Positions 1 to 9,262 of a DNA stretch of 64,000 nucleotides are shown here, piece after piece. Source of the stretch: Paraflavitalea devenefica (lineage in GTDB: Bacteria; Bacteroidota; Bacteroidia; Chitinophagales; Chitinophagaceae); contig NZ_JAARML010000004.1 in NCBI RefSeq assembly GCF_011759375.1, positions 372,001 to 436,000 on the forward strand. The letters run 5' to 3'. The position numbers and the translations under genes are program-made. The notes below the pieces were generated by a model. It did not search any database. It saw nothing but the letters and a program-made list of their open reading frames with translations, and had not been told where the DNA came from. Every line of letters starts with the position of its first letter. Position 1 is the first letter of the stretch.

Positions 1-1718
1 ACAAACAGGCTTTTGCTCCTTTACAGGCCAACCTGTCCGCTTATATGAAAAAAGACATGGCCGGACAAAATGCCTTCATCAAATTTACGCTGGAGCATTT
101 TGACCAGATACACCTGCACAGTGAGTTTGACAGCTTTGTGCCCAATACCCATATTGCCTACCTCTACATACTGACCGGTGTTGCCTTGCTGGTATTGACC
201 ATTGCCTGTTTTACTTACGTGAACCTGAGCACGGCCCGGTCTTTGGACCGCAGCAAGGAAGTAGGCATCCGTAAAGCCATCGGCGCCTTAAAGCAACAGA
301 TCTTCCGGCAATTCATCAGTGAGTCGCTCCTCTTATCGATGCTGGCGGTATTGATGAGCGCGGGATTGGTAATACTGTTATTACCCGCCTTCAACCAGTT
401 GGCAGGTACCACCCTTTCCGCCCGCTCCTTACTATCCCCTGCTACGGTAGCTATTGTACTACTGATGATCGTGTGCATCAGCTTTCTGGCAGGCAGCTAC
501 CCGGCGCTGGTACTGGCCGCTTTCCGGCCGGTAAAAGTGTTGAAAGGCCCGGTAGGCAAAAACAGTTCAGGCGCCTGGCTGCGTAAAACACTCATCGTAT
601 TCCAGTTTGGCATTTCTGTTTTCCTTGTCATTGCCACCTTCATCATTCACCAGCAAATGCGGTACATACAGGAAAAAAAGCTGGGTTATGAGCGTGACCA
701 TGTACTGGTATTGCCCTACGATAATAAGATGAACAATATGGGCAGCACCATCAAACAGGAATTGCTGACGGTTCCCGGTATTACCAGCGTTGCCCGTACA
801 GCCCACCTTCCTACTTCTATTGTTGGCGGCTATAACATGCGTACCGCCACTATGCCCGAAACGGATAACATGTCGGTAATCGCCAACCCGGTGGATGAAG
901 ACTTTATCAGAACAATGGGCATGCGCATCATTGCCGGCTCCGATCTCACCCGGCAGGATATGGCCGACCTGGACCAACCGGAAGGCAAGGAAGTTATCTA
1001 TCATTATATCCTTAATGAATCGGCCGCCAAAGTACTAGGTTGGACACCCCAGGAAGCCGTTGGCCAAAAGATGTTCCTCGATGCCTCACGGCCCGGCATC
1101 GTAAGAGGCGTGGTCCAGGATTTTCATTTTCAGTCGCTGCACGCCCCCATCCAGCCCCTCGTACTGTTTCCTGAAAGATGGGGCAGGAACTTACTGGTGA
1201 AAATAACCGGCAACAATATTCCGCAAACGATCCAGGCATTACAGGCCAAATGGAAAAGCCTGGTGCCCCATCGTCCATTCGACTATCACTTTCTCGATGA
1301 GGATTACAATAAAATGTACAATGCCGAGATCCGCCTGGGCAAGATCATGAACCTGTTTGCAGGTATTGCGATCATATTGGCCTGCATGGGACTCTTTGGC
1401 CTCTCCTACCATGCCATTCAGCAACGCCAGAAGGAAATAGGTATCCGCAAAGTATTAGGAGCTTCCGTAACACAGCTATTGCTGCTGGTATCAAAAGGGT
1501 TCCTGGGCCTGGTGCTGCTGGCTTTTGTCATTACCGTACCGCTTACCTGGTGGGCCATGAACAAATGGCTGGAGGATTTCGCTTACCGCATCAGCATTGG
1601 CTGGCTGGTCTTTGGCGTAGCAGGCTTCATCGTACTGCTCATTGCGGCCTGTACCGTCAGCTTCCAGGCTGTAAAGGCGGCACTGATGAACCCGGTGAAG
1701 AGCTTACGTAGTGAGTAG
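1..1718 (+). CDS. FtsX/MacB-type ABC permease, 5' end outside window (permease 1)
   Basis: The frame is open from the left edge (first whole codon at base 3), so about 230 N-terminal residues with TM1 and most of the first periplasmic domain lie outside the window. The visible part has TM2 ending in TYVNLSTARS, the coupling loop KEVGIRKAIGA (Glu codon at 258), TM3-TM5, and a second periplasmic domain with GVVQDFHFQSLH. TM6, the second loop KEIGIRKVLGAS (Glu codon at 1434) and TM7-TM8 follow, and the protein ends NPVKSLRSE. The ATG at 45 is internal and is not the real start: the codons before it continue the family sequence. A 156-base gap with promoter-like and operator-like motifs separates it from the next permease, so it may end an earlier transcription unit. 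The family call is firm; the substrate is unknown. Confidence 0.93.
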   Translation, partial: KQAFAPLQANLSAYMKKDMAGQNAFIKFTLEHFDQIHLHSEFDSFVPNTHIAYLYILTGVALLVLTIACFTYVNLSTARSLDRSKEVGIRKAIGALKQQIFRQFISESLLLSMLAVLMSAGLVILLLPAFNQLAGTTLSARSLLSPATVAIVLLMIVCISFLAGSYPALVLAAFRPVKVLKGPVGKNSSGAWLRKTLIVFQFGISVFLVIATFIIHQQMRYIQEKKLGYERDHVLVLPYDNKMNNMGSTIKQELLTVPGITSVARTAHLPTSIVGGYNMRTATMPETDNMSVIANPVDEDFIRTMGMRIIAGSDLTRQDMADLDQPEGKEVIYHYILNESAAKVLGWTPQEAVGQKMFLDASRPGIVRGVVQDFHFQSLHAPIQPLVLFPERWGRNLLVKITGNNIPQTIQALQAKWKSLVPHRPFDYHFLDEDYNKMYNAEIRLGKIMNLFAGIAIILACMGLFGLSYHAIQQRQKEIGIRKVLGASVTQLLLLVSKGFLGLVLLAFVITVPLTWWAMNKWLEDFAYRISIGWLVFGVAGFIVLLIAACTVSFQAVKAALMNPVKSLRSE

Positions 1719-1719
1719 C

Positions 1720-1737
1720 TTGTATCAAAAACGGACG
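1720..1737 (+). promoter_or_regulatory. Motif shared by the gaps that lead both permease clusters
   Basis: TTGTATCAAAAACGGAC lies just after the stop of permease 1. A near-identical copy (TTGTATCAAAACCGGAC) lies at 49896-49912, upstream of permease 15. A TAGTAC-TT-TGCA-like stretch follows each copy 45-65 bases downstream. Two unrelated gaps sharing this suggests a common promoter or regulator site. That role is inference. Confidence 0.4.
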
Positions 1738-1752
1738 ACTCCTGTACTGTTA

Positions 1753-1766
1753 ACGAACATGTTCGT
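1753..1766. promoter_or_regulatory. 14-bp perfect palindrome, operator-like
   Basis: ACGAACATGTTCGT is a perfect palindrome centred about 115 bases upstream of permease 2. Its size and position suit a dimeric repressor or activator site. Its half-sites CGAAC/GTTCG are 2 bases apart, which differs from the 4-base spacing of the Gram-positive LexA box. No regulator gene lies nearby in the window. Confidence 0.4.
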
Positions 1767-1874
1767 AGTACTTTATGCATAAATAATTGATTTACAACTG
1801 AGGTAAAGACGGTATGCTTTCTGTTTTGTATGGATGCCAGTACCCGTAACCTGAAAGTTTAAAACAGTAACACT

Positions 1875-4268
1875 ATGCTAAGGAACTATTTCAAAACTGC
1901 TTTACGCAACCTGCTGCGCAACAAAACCTACGCAGCCATCAATATTACGGGTATTGCCATCGGGTTAACGGCCTTTTGGATGATCGCCTTGTATGTGGCC
2001 GATGAACTGAGCTATGACCGGTTCCACGCCAATGCCAACCGTATTTACCGCGTGGCCCAGCATGCCAGTTGGGAAGGCGGCAATATCAGTCAGGCCTCTA
2101 CCTCCGCGCCCTTTGCAGGCTCCCTGAAAGCGACCTATCCCGAAATACAGGAAACCACCCGCATCCTGCAGGAAGGCGGTGGTATCATCAGCTATAACAA
2201 CAATCCTATCAAAGCAGATGATATCCTCTTTGCAGATGCCAATCTCTTTAAAGTATTCAGCTTCCCTTTCATCAGCGGGAACGCAGCAACAGCCCTCGCC
2301 CAACCCGAAAGCATTGTGCTGACGGAAAGCCTGGCCCGTAAATTATTTTCCGACCCGCAAAAGGCGCTCAACCAAACCGTCTATTTTGAGAACAACTACC
2401 CCAACCGGGTAACCGGCGTTATTAAAGATATCCCGGGCAATTCTCACATACAGTTCAGCGGTCTGCGCTCCTTGCCTGCCGGCTGGACAGAAGGCTGGCA
2501 GAATTTTAGTGTGTACACCTATCTCCTGCTGAAGCCGGGTACTGACTACAAAAAGCTGGAGGCCAAACTGCCCGACTGGGCCGGTCAAACCATTCAGAAG
2601 ATGATGAACATAAAGGACTACCGGGTAGAGCTGCAGCCCCTCACTTCCATTCACCTGCATTCTAACCTGCAGGTGGAGATCGGCGCCAACAGCAGCATCA
2701 CGCGGGTATATATCTTTATTGCTATCGCCGCCCTGGTACTGATCATTGCCGTTATCAATTACATCAATCTTTCCACCGCCCGTTCTTCCACCCGCATCAG
2801 GGAGGTAGGCGTACGCAAAGTGATCGGTTCGGGCCGGAGGCACCTGGTGGGCATGTTCATTACAGAAGCGCTGGTCATGACTGTTGTGGCAGCAGCAGCG
2901 GCCTTCTTTTTGATCACCATCTTACTGCCCTTGTTCAATTCCCTGGCAGATAAGAATTTAACCGTATGGCGCTTTGGTACTGCGGCTACCCTCACTGTCA
3001 TTATTGGTTTTGCCCTGCTTACCGGCATCATCAGTGGCATCTACCCGGCCCTGTTCCTGTCGCGCTTTAAAACCATTCCTGCCCTGAAAGGACAAATGGG
3101 CAACCTGGCCAACAATATCCTGTTCAGGAAATCACTGGTGGTTTTCCAGTTCGTCATTACGGCTGTGATGATCGCCTGCTCCATGATCATTTACCAGCAA
3201 ATGCAATACACTTCCCGTAAAGACCTTGGCTTTAATAAAAAGCAGGTGCTTACTTTTCATATCCATGACCGGACCGTGCGGAATCAGGTGGCAGCTATCA
3301 AAACACAGCTGTTGAAAAACCCATTGATAGAAGGTGTGGCCGCTGCCGGCAACCCCATCGGCAATAATAACCTCGGCACCCATGGCTTCCACTTTGAAAA
3401 GAATGACGGCTCTTTCTCCACCAGTAGTAAACTGGCGCAGGAACTGGTGGTGGATGCCGGTTACATTCCTGCCATGGAGATTAAAGTAAGCCAGGGCCGG
3501 AACTTCTCTACCGCCATTGAATCGGATAAATATGGCGCCGCCCTCATTAATGAAACCCTGGCGAAAGAGCTTGGCTGGACCGATCCCCTCAATAAACGGT
3601 TACGGTTCAAATACGGCGCCGGCGAGATCGGCGAAAGAACAGTAGTGGGCGTGATCAGGGACTTCCATACTTTTTCCCTGCAACACAAGGTAGAACCCAT
3701 GGTGCTGATGATGCCTCCTGTAGCTTCTATGGAAGACAATCTCTATGTAAAGATCAACAACAGTCATACGAAGGAAGCATTGGCCTATATAGAAAATGTG
3801 TACAAACAATTTGATAAAAGCAACCCGGTAGAGTTCAGCTTCCTCGACCAGAACTTCGCCCGCCAGTATGCGGCTGAGCAGAAACAGGAAAAACTGTCGC
3901 TCATCTTCACGGTACTGGCTGTCTCCATTGCCTCGCTCGGCCTGTTCGGACTGGCGGCCTTTACTGCGCAACAACGGGTAAAGGAGATCGGCATCCGGAA
4001 AGTTTTGGGCGCTTCAATAAGTTCCATTATCACCATGCTGAGCAAGGATTTTATCAAACTGGTATTGATCGCCATTGTGATCGCCACGCCCATTGCCTGG
4101 ATAGGCATGCACCAATGGTTGCAGGGTTTCGCCTACCGGGTAGATATCCACTGGTGGATCTTTGGCCTGGCTGGTATGCTGGCCCTGGTCATTACGTTGG
4201 CCACTATCAGTATCCATGCCGTGCGGGCGGCATTGGCGAACCCGGTGGATAGTTTGAGGAATGAGTAA
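1875..4268 (+). CDS. FtsX/MacB-type ABC permease (permease 2)
   Basis: This is the first complete member (797 residues) and serves as the reference layout. TM1 is about 21-43 and periplasmic core domain 1 about 44-277. TM2 is about 278-300, the coupling loop REVGVRKVIGS 309-319, and TM3-TM5 about 328-353, 372-397 and 418-440. Core domain 2 is about 441-675, with GVIRDFHTFSLQ. TM6 is about 680-700, the loop KEIGIRKVLGAS starts near Glu704, and TM7-TM8 lie between about 718 and 782. In this family a cytoplasmic ATPase docks on the loops and drives the periplasmic domains (mechanotransmission); here no ATPase is fused. The duplicated layout suggests one chain equals two FtsX subunits. The C-terminus is NPVDSLRNE, a variant of the array's NPVKSLRSE. 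ATG start. The substrate is unknown. Confidence 0.95.
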   Translation: MLRNYFKTALRNLLRNKTYAAINITGIAIGLTAFWMIALYVADELSYDRFHANANRIYRVAQHASWEGGNISQASTSAPFAGSLKATYPEIQETTRILQEGGGIISYNNNPIKADDILFADANLFKVFSFPFISGNAATALAQPESIVLTESLARKLFSDPQKALNQTVYFENNYPNRVTGVIKDIPGNSHIQFSGLRSLPAGWTEGWQNFSVYTYLLLKPGTDYKKLEAKLPDWAGQTIQKMMNIKDYRVELQPLTSIHLHSNLQVEIGANSSITRVYIFIAIAALVLIIAVINYINLSTARSSTRIREVGVRKVIGSGRRHLVGMFITEALVMTVVAAAAAFFLITILLPLFNSLADKNLTVWRFGTAATLTVIIGFALLTGIISGIYPALFLSRFKTIPALKGQMGNLANNILFRKSLVVFQFVITAVMIACSMIIYQQMQYTSRKDLGFNKKQVLTFHIHDRTVRNQVAAIKTQLLKNPLIEGVAAAGNPIGNNNLGTHGFHFEKNDGSFSTSSKLAQELVVDAGYIPAMEIKVSQGRNFSTAIESDKYGAALINETLAKELGWTDPLNKRLRFKYGAGEIGERTVVGVIRDFHTFSLQHKVEPMVLMMPPVASMEDNLYVKINNSHTKEALAYIENVYKQFDKSNPVEFSFLDQNFARQYAAEQKQEKLSLIFTVLAVSIASLGLFGLAAFTAQQRVKEIGIRKVLGASISSIITMLSKDFIKLVLIAIVIATPIAWIGMHQWLQGFAYRVDIHWWIFGLAGMLALVITLATISIHAVRAALANPVDSLRNE

Positions 4269-4282
4269 CAACAACCATAAAC

Positions 4283-6736
4283 ATGATTAGAAACTATTTA
4301 ACAATTGCACTAAGAACACTCTGGAAGCACAGGGTGTTCACTGCTATTAACATGGCAGGACTGGCCATTGGCATCAGTGCCTCACTGGTCATCTACCTGC
4401 TGGTGCAATATGACTTCAGCTTCGATAAATTCCACAAAGACGGCGACCGCATCTACCGTATTGTATCCAGGTTCACCTCTCCCGATGGCCAGGTACACAA
4501 GAACCCCGGTGTGCCTGTTCCAATGGCCGATGCCGTACGCAACGAAGTGACCGGACTGCAGGTAGTAGCTCCCTTCCACACCTGGAGTGCAGAAAAGATC
4601 AGTGTGCCGGATAGCCGTAAGGCAAAGCCCGTTGTTCATAAATCGCCGGAAGGGATCATCTTTGCCGATCAGCATTACTTTGAGTTGCTGCAATATGAAT
4701 GGGTGGCAGGGTCCGGTAAAACGGCTTTGCAACAACCCAACCAGGTAGTATTAAGCACGGCTGGCGCCGCCTTGTACTTCCCGGGAGTAAAACCCGAAGA
4801 GGTGGTGGGCCGTGAATTATATTTCGATGATAATATCCGTTGCACCATCACAGGTATTGTCAAAGACCTCACCGGGAATACTGATTTCACCTTTAAAACA
4901 TTTATATCCTACAGTACACTTGACAAAGCAGGGATAATGTCGGGCGATCCGCTGTCATGGAACAATACCTCCGGCGACTCACAGTTGTTTATTAAACTCT
5001 CGCCGGGCGTTACTGCCGGCAAAATAGAAACAGCTATCCATACCCTGTTTAACAAACACCAAAAGCCGGGGAAAGACGATAATACTAAGACAGCACATCT
5101 GCTACAACCTTTGCAGGATCTTCATTTCAATACCGATTATCGCAACTTTGATCAGCGCACCGCCCATAAGCCCACACTCTATGGCCTGCTGGCCATTGCA
5201 GCCTTTTTGCTGTTACTGGGCATCATCAACTTTATCAACCTGGCCACCGCACAGTCGTCGCAGCGGGCCAAAGAAATAGGTATCCGGAAAACGCTGGGCA
5301 GCCTGAAAACACAACTGGTCCTTCAATTCCTTAGTGAAACCTTCCTGCTCACCCTGATGGCCACCATGCTGTCTGTAATAACAACACCGTTATTATTAAA
5401 GGCATTCTCCGGCTTCCTTCCTGCAGGCTTGCATTTCAACCTTGTACAACAGCCCGGCATCCTCTTATTCCTCCTGGCGCTGCTGATCGGCGTTAGCATA
5501 CTGGCAGGCTTTTACCCTGCACTGATACTATCGGGCTATAAACCTATACTTGTACTCAAAAATCAGGCGTATGCCAATACCGGCAAAACACGCAATGCCT
5601 GGTTACGCAAATCACTTACCGTATCCCAGTTCGTGATCGCACAGGTATTTATTATGGCCACCATCCTCGTAAGCAAACAGATCCATTACGCTATCAATAT
5701 GGATATGGGCTTCCGGAAAGATGCCATCGTTTATTTCAGTACCAACTACCGTGACACTGTACGCACCAATAAAAAGGTATTAATGAATAAACTGGCTGCC
5801 ATCCCTGAAGTGGCCATGGTGAGCCTGTCCAACAACCCGCCTTCGGGTAATAGCGTATGGTCCACCACAATGATCTATAAAGACGGAAACAAACCCATTG
5901 AATCGAATGTGCAGCTCAAGTACGCCGACACCAATTACATCAAACTATTCCGGCTTACCTTATTAGCTGGTCAGAATATTATCCAAAGCGATACCGCCAG
6001 CCAGTTGCTCATCAATAAAACCTATGCCCATGTATTGGGTTTCCGGCAACCGCAGGATGCCGTTGGAAAATATATAGAATGGAATAATAAAAAACTACCC
6101 GTAGTCGGCGTAGTGGCCGACTTCCACCAGCGGTCCCTGCATGAAGCCATTAAACCGCTGGCCATCAGCAATGGCACCAACATAGCCCTTACGATCAACA
6201 TGCTGCTGCACCCACAAAACGATGCCGGGACAGTATGGCCGGCAGCTATTAAAAAAATGGAGAAAGCCTGGAAAGAGTTCTACCCCGAAATGGACTTTTC
6301 GGCCAGCTTCTACGATGAACAGATAGCCCAGTTTTATGAAAATGAACAGCGGGTTTCTACATTATTGATATGGGCTACCGCACTCACCATCTTTATCAGT
6401 TGCCTGGGTCTGCTGGGCCTGGTGATGTATACCACTTCCGTACGGGTAAAAGAGATTGGCGTTCGCAAAGTATTGGGCGCCTCCGTTACACAACTGGTGG
6501 CCTTGTTATCCAGGGACTTTATGGCCCTGGTGCTTCTCGCGTTCGTGATTGCCACACCGGTTGCCTGGCTGGGTATGCATCAATGGTTGGAAAACTTCGC
6601 CTACCGTACCTCTGTGAGCGCCTGGGTATTTGTGCTGAGTGCTGCGATCATGATGATCATAACACTGTTCACACTGGGCTTTCAAACGGTGCGTGCAGCC
6701 CTGGCCAATCCGGTGAAGAGCCTGAGGAGTGAATAA
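4283..6736 (+). CDS. FtsX/MacB-type ABC permease (permease 3)
   Basis: 817 residues, the longest member except for permease 1, whose length is unknown. It starts with ATG 14 bases after the previous stop, so it is probably translated from the same message. The N-terminus MIRNYLTIALRTLWKHR is followed by TM1. Loop 1 is KEIGIRKTLGS (Glu331), core domain 2 carries GVVADFHQRSLH, loop 2 is KEIGVRKVLGAS (Glu724), and the tail is NPVKSLRSE. Its closest visible relative is not a neighbour but permease 15 at 50125: both share FDKFHKDGDRIYR-type N-terminal text, KPTLYGLL before TM2 and a GNTGKTR-AWLRK-LTVSQF block before TM5. That points to duplication followed by separation, or to one cluster seeding the other. 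Confidence 0.95.
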   Translation: MIRNYLTIALRTLWKHRVFTAINMAGLAIGISASLVIYLLVQYDFSFDKFHKDGDRIYRIVSRFTSPDGQVHKNPGVPVPMADAVRNEVTGLQVVAPFHTWSAEKISVPDSRKAKPVVHKSPEGIIFADQHYFELLQYEWVAGSGKTALQQPNQVVLSTAGAALYFPGVKPEEVVGRELYFDDNIRCTITGIVKDLTGNTDFTFKTFISYSTLDKAGIMSGDPLSWNNTSGDSQLFIKLSPGVTAGKIETAIHTLFNKHQKPGKDDNTKTAHLLQPLQDLHFNTDYRNFDQRTAHKPTLYGLLAIAAFLLLLGIINFINLATAQSSQRAKEIGIRKTLGSLKTQLVLQFLSETFLLTLMATMLSVITTPLLLKAFSGFLPAGLHFNLVQQPGILLFLLALLIGVSILAGFYPALILSGYKPILVLKNQAYANTGKTRNAWLRKSLTVSQFVIAQVFIMATILVSKQIHYAINMDMGFRKDAIVYFSTNYRDTVRTNKKVLMNKLAAIPEVAMVSLSNNPPSGNSVWSTTMIYKDGNKPIESNVQLKYADTNYIKLFRLTLLAGQNIIQSDTASQLLINKTYAHVLGFRQPQDAVGKYIEWNNKKLPVVGVVADFHQRSLHEAIKPLAISNGTNIALTINMLLHPQNDAGTVWPAAIKKMEKAWKEFYPEMDFSASFYDEQIAQFYENEQRVSTLLIWATALTIFISCLGLLGLVMYTTSVRVKEIGVRKVLGASVTQLVALLSRDFMALVLLAFVIATPVAWLGMHQWLENFAYRTSVSAWVFVLSAAIMMIITLFTLGFQTVRAALANPVKSLRSE

Positions 6737-6773
6737 TTGAATAGTAACACAGTCACATATAAGTCTATAAACC

Positions 6774-9179
6774 ATGTTCAGGAACTACTTCAAAACCGCC
6801 ATCCGCAACCTCCTCCGTAACAAAAGTTACGCAGTCATCAATATTACCGGTCTCACGGTGGGTATAGCCGCCTGTCTGCTCATCTACCTCATCGTGAGCT
6901 ATCACCTCAGCTTTGACACCTTCCATAGCAAGAAGGACCGTATATACAGGGCCGTATCAGAATTCAGGGGAGAGCATGAAGTAACCCATAGTTCAGGCGT
7001 ACCTTTTCCGGTTCCCCGTGGATTGCGGGAAGACTTTCCCGAACTGGCTAAAGTGGCCGGCATACTGGGTAGTGGCAATGACCAGATTACCGTACTGGAT
7101 GAACATAACCAGCCGGGAAAGAAATTTAAAGAAGCCAGAGGTTTCTTCTTTGCTGAACCGGAACTCTTTGAAATATTAGATTTCAACTGGCTGGCCGGCG
7201 ATCCCAAAACAGCCTTATCGGATCCCAATACCGTAGTCCTTACACAGGAAATGGCAGAGAAGTATTTTGGCGACTGGCATGCAGCCATGGGACGTTCTAT
7301 TAAATTTGAGAATGCAGATATATTGAAAGTGACCGGCATCCTGGAAAATCCGCCGCCCAATACTGATGTACCATTAAAGATAGTAGCCTCTTTTAAAACC
7401 TTTAAAAGCCCCAACCTCACCGATTGGGTAAGCATCTACAGCTCGCATAACTGCTTTGTGCTGCTGCCCGAAAATTACCCGGCTTCGAGGCTCAGCGCCT
7501 TATTGCCTGGCTTTGTGAAGAAACACAAACCGGCCGAGAATGCCGGAGATGGTATCCTCTTACAGCCGCTCAGCAATATGCACTTTGATACCCGCTTCAA
7601 CACTTTATCACGCCAAACCTTTAGCCGGGAACTGATCACTGCCTTATCGATGGTGGGCCTGTTCCTGCTGATCGTTGCCTGTGTAAACTTCATTAACCTC
7701 GCTACTGCACAGGCAGTGAACCGCGCTAAAGAAGTAGGCGTTCGCAAAGTATTGGGCAGTGACCGGAAGCATCTTATCATCCAGTTCATGGGTGAAACCT
7801 TCCTCATCACTTTGCTGGCTGTTGTATTGGCTACCGGCGTTGCCTCGTTGGTGATCACATCGCTCAATGCCTTACTGCAAATACAACTATCCCTCTCCTT
7901 TTTCAATAACCTTACCATACCGGTCTTTCTGCTGGCAGTAACCTTGCTCGTAACGGTACTGGCAGGCTTTTATCCCGCCCTTGTATTATCAGGTTACAAT
8001 CCGATCACAGCCCTTAAAAGCAAGATCGCTGCTACAACAACCGGTGGACTCACCCTCCGCAGGAGCCTGGTAGTATTCCAGTTTGCCATTGCACAGGTAC
8101 TGATCATTGGTATGCTGGTGGTAGTAAGTCAGATGAACTATTTTAAAAATGCTTCCCTTGGCTTTACTAAAGACCACATACTGAATGTGCCTATCCCGGC
8201 CGATAGTGCCGGAAGGGCAAAGATTGACTATCTCCGCGCACAGCTACAGCAACAACCGGGTGTTGAAAACCTGAGCTTCCACTTTGCCAGCCCGGCAGAC
8301 AATGGTAACTCGAGCAGTGATTTTAAGTTCGGTAATACAGACAAAAACTCCGGCTTTGAAGCCAACCTTAAATGGACCGATGTAGACTACTTTAAAACCT
8401 ATGACATTGCCTTCGTGGCAGGCAAGCCTTTCCAGCCTAATGACACTGTCAGGGAATTTGTGGTCAATGAAACCTTGCTGAAAAAACTGGGCATTAAAGA
8501 CCCACAGGAAGCCCTTGGTAAAAGGATTAACTTATGGGATGGGATACACGTAGGAAATATCTGTGGCGTAGTAAAGGATTTTCATGCACGCTCTCTGCGT
8601 ACCCCCATTGATCCCATCATCCTGGCTCCCTCGAAAGCGTACTACCGGGCTTTCAGTGTAAAGATGCACCCGGATAAAGCCAAGGAGACGATGGCTTATA
8701 TTGAAAAGTTATGGACCAGCACCTATCCCGACTTTGTATATGAATACCAGTTCCTGGATGAGAAGATTGACAACTTCTACCGCCGGGAAACCCAGCTATC
8801 ACAGCTCTATACCATTTTTGCCGCCATTGCCATCTTCATTTCCTGTTTGGGCCTCTATGGCCTGGTATCCTTCATGGCCGCCCAGCGTGTAAAAGAAGTA
8901 GGCATCCGTAAAGTGCTGGGCGCATCGGTTGGCAATATTGTATACCTGTTCTCACGCGAGTTCACGTTGCTCATCATCATATCATTTGCCATTGCTGGTC
9001 CTTTGGCATGGTACCTTATGACCAAATGGTTGCAGGATTTTGAATACCGCATCCCGTTGGGCGCCGGTATCTTCCTGGTGGCCATTGCCGGCTCCATAGT
9101 CATTGCCTGGATCACGGTAGGCTACCGGGCTGTGCGGGCCGCATTGGCTAATCCGGTGAAGTCATTGAGAAGTGAGTAA
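6774..9179 (+). CDS. FtsX/MacB-type ABC permease (permease 4)
   Basis: 801 residues, ATG start, 37 bases after permease 3. Loop 1 is KEVGVRKVLGS (Glu320), core domain 2 carries GVVKDFHARSLR, loop 2 is KEVGIRKVLGAS (Glu708), and the tail is NPVKSLRSE. It pairs best by eye with permease 7: shared traits are YHLSFDTFH after TM1, FAEPELF-type text in core domain 1, NFINLATAQA at the end of TM2, and YGLVSFMA before loop 2. The first core domain has the FFFAEPELFEILDF region common to proteins with a MacB periplasmic fold. An AT-only palindrome follows its stop codon. The substrate is unknown. Confidence 0.95.
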   Translation: MFRNYFKTAIRNLLRNKSYAVINITGLTVGIAACLLIYLIVSYHLSFDTFHSKKDRIYRAVSEFRGEHEVTHSSGVPFPVPRGLREDFPELAKVAGILGSGNDQITVLDEHNQPGKKFKEARGFFFAEPELFEILDFNWLAGDPKTALSDPNTVVLTQEMAEKYFGDWHAAMGRSIKFENADILKVTGILENPPPNTDVPLKIVASFKTFKSPNLTDWVSIYSSHNCFVLLPENYPASRLSALLPGFVKKHKPAENAGDGILLQPLSNMHFDTRFNTLSRQTFSRELITALSMVGLFLLIVACVNFINLATAQAVNRAKEVGVRKVLGSDRKHLIIQFMGETFLITLLAVVLATGVASLVITSLNALLQIQLSLSFFNNLTIPVFLLAVTLLVTVLAGFYPALVLSGYNPITALKSKIAATTTGGLTLRRSLVVFQFAIAQVLIIGMLVVVSQMNYFKNASLGFTKDHILNVPIPADSAGRAKIDYLRAQLQQQPGVENLSFHFASPADNGNSSSDFKFGNTDKNSGFEANLKWTDVDYFKTYDIAFVAGKPFQPNDTVREFVVNETLLKKLGIKDPQEALGKRINLWDGIHVGNICGVVKDFHARSLRTPIDPIILAPSKAYYRAFSVKMHPDKAKETMAYIEKLWTSTYPDFVYEYQFLDEKIDNFYRRETQLSQLYTIFAAIAIFISCLGLYGLVSFMAAQRVKEVGIRKVLGASVGNIVYLFSREFTLLIIISFAIAGPLAWYLMTKWLQDFEYRIPLGAGIFLVAIAGSIVIAWITVGYRAVRAALANPVKSLRSE

Positions 9180-9192
9180 AACGTATCAAAGG

Positions 9193-9225
9193 CAATAATC
9201 AATAATTATTAATTAATAATTATTG
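9193..9225. repeat. AT-only palindromic element, copy A
   Basis: This 33-base stretch between permeases 4 and 5 contains a perfect 26-bp palindrome at 9200-9225 (arms CAATAATTATTAA / TTAATAATTATTG). The whole 33 bases match, in inverted orientation and with one difference, the element at 19075-19107. It could fold as a weak hairpin in RNA or act as a bent or protein-binding DNA site. The function is unknown. Confidence 0.75.
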
Positions 9226-9262
9226 GTTCGTGTAGAACAAAGCACACACTAAAAATTTAACC

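Noticed and set aside
567..1004. Long open frames on the minus strand under the permease genes (here and at many other places such as 9359-10276 and 33037-34230)
   Set aside because: They lie fully antisense to clear permease genes, resemble no family and have low-complexity or His/Gln-rich translations; they are shadows of the coding strand.
1753..1766. LexA/SOS box reading of the palindrome
   Set aside because: The CGAAC and GTTCG half-sites are 2 bases apart rather than 4, and the gene downstream has no SOS link.
4368..4550. Plus-strand small frames inside permeases and other genes (also 6370-6732, 12561-13100 and 54662-55102)
   Set aside because: They are out-of-frame readings of strongly supported genes and show no independent signal.
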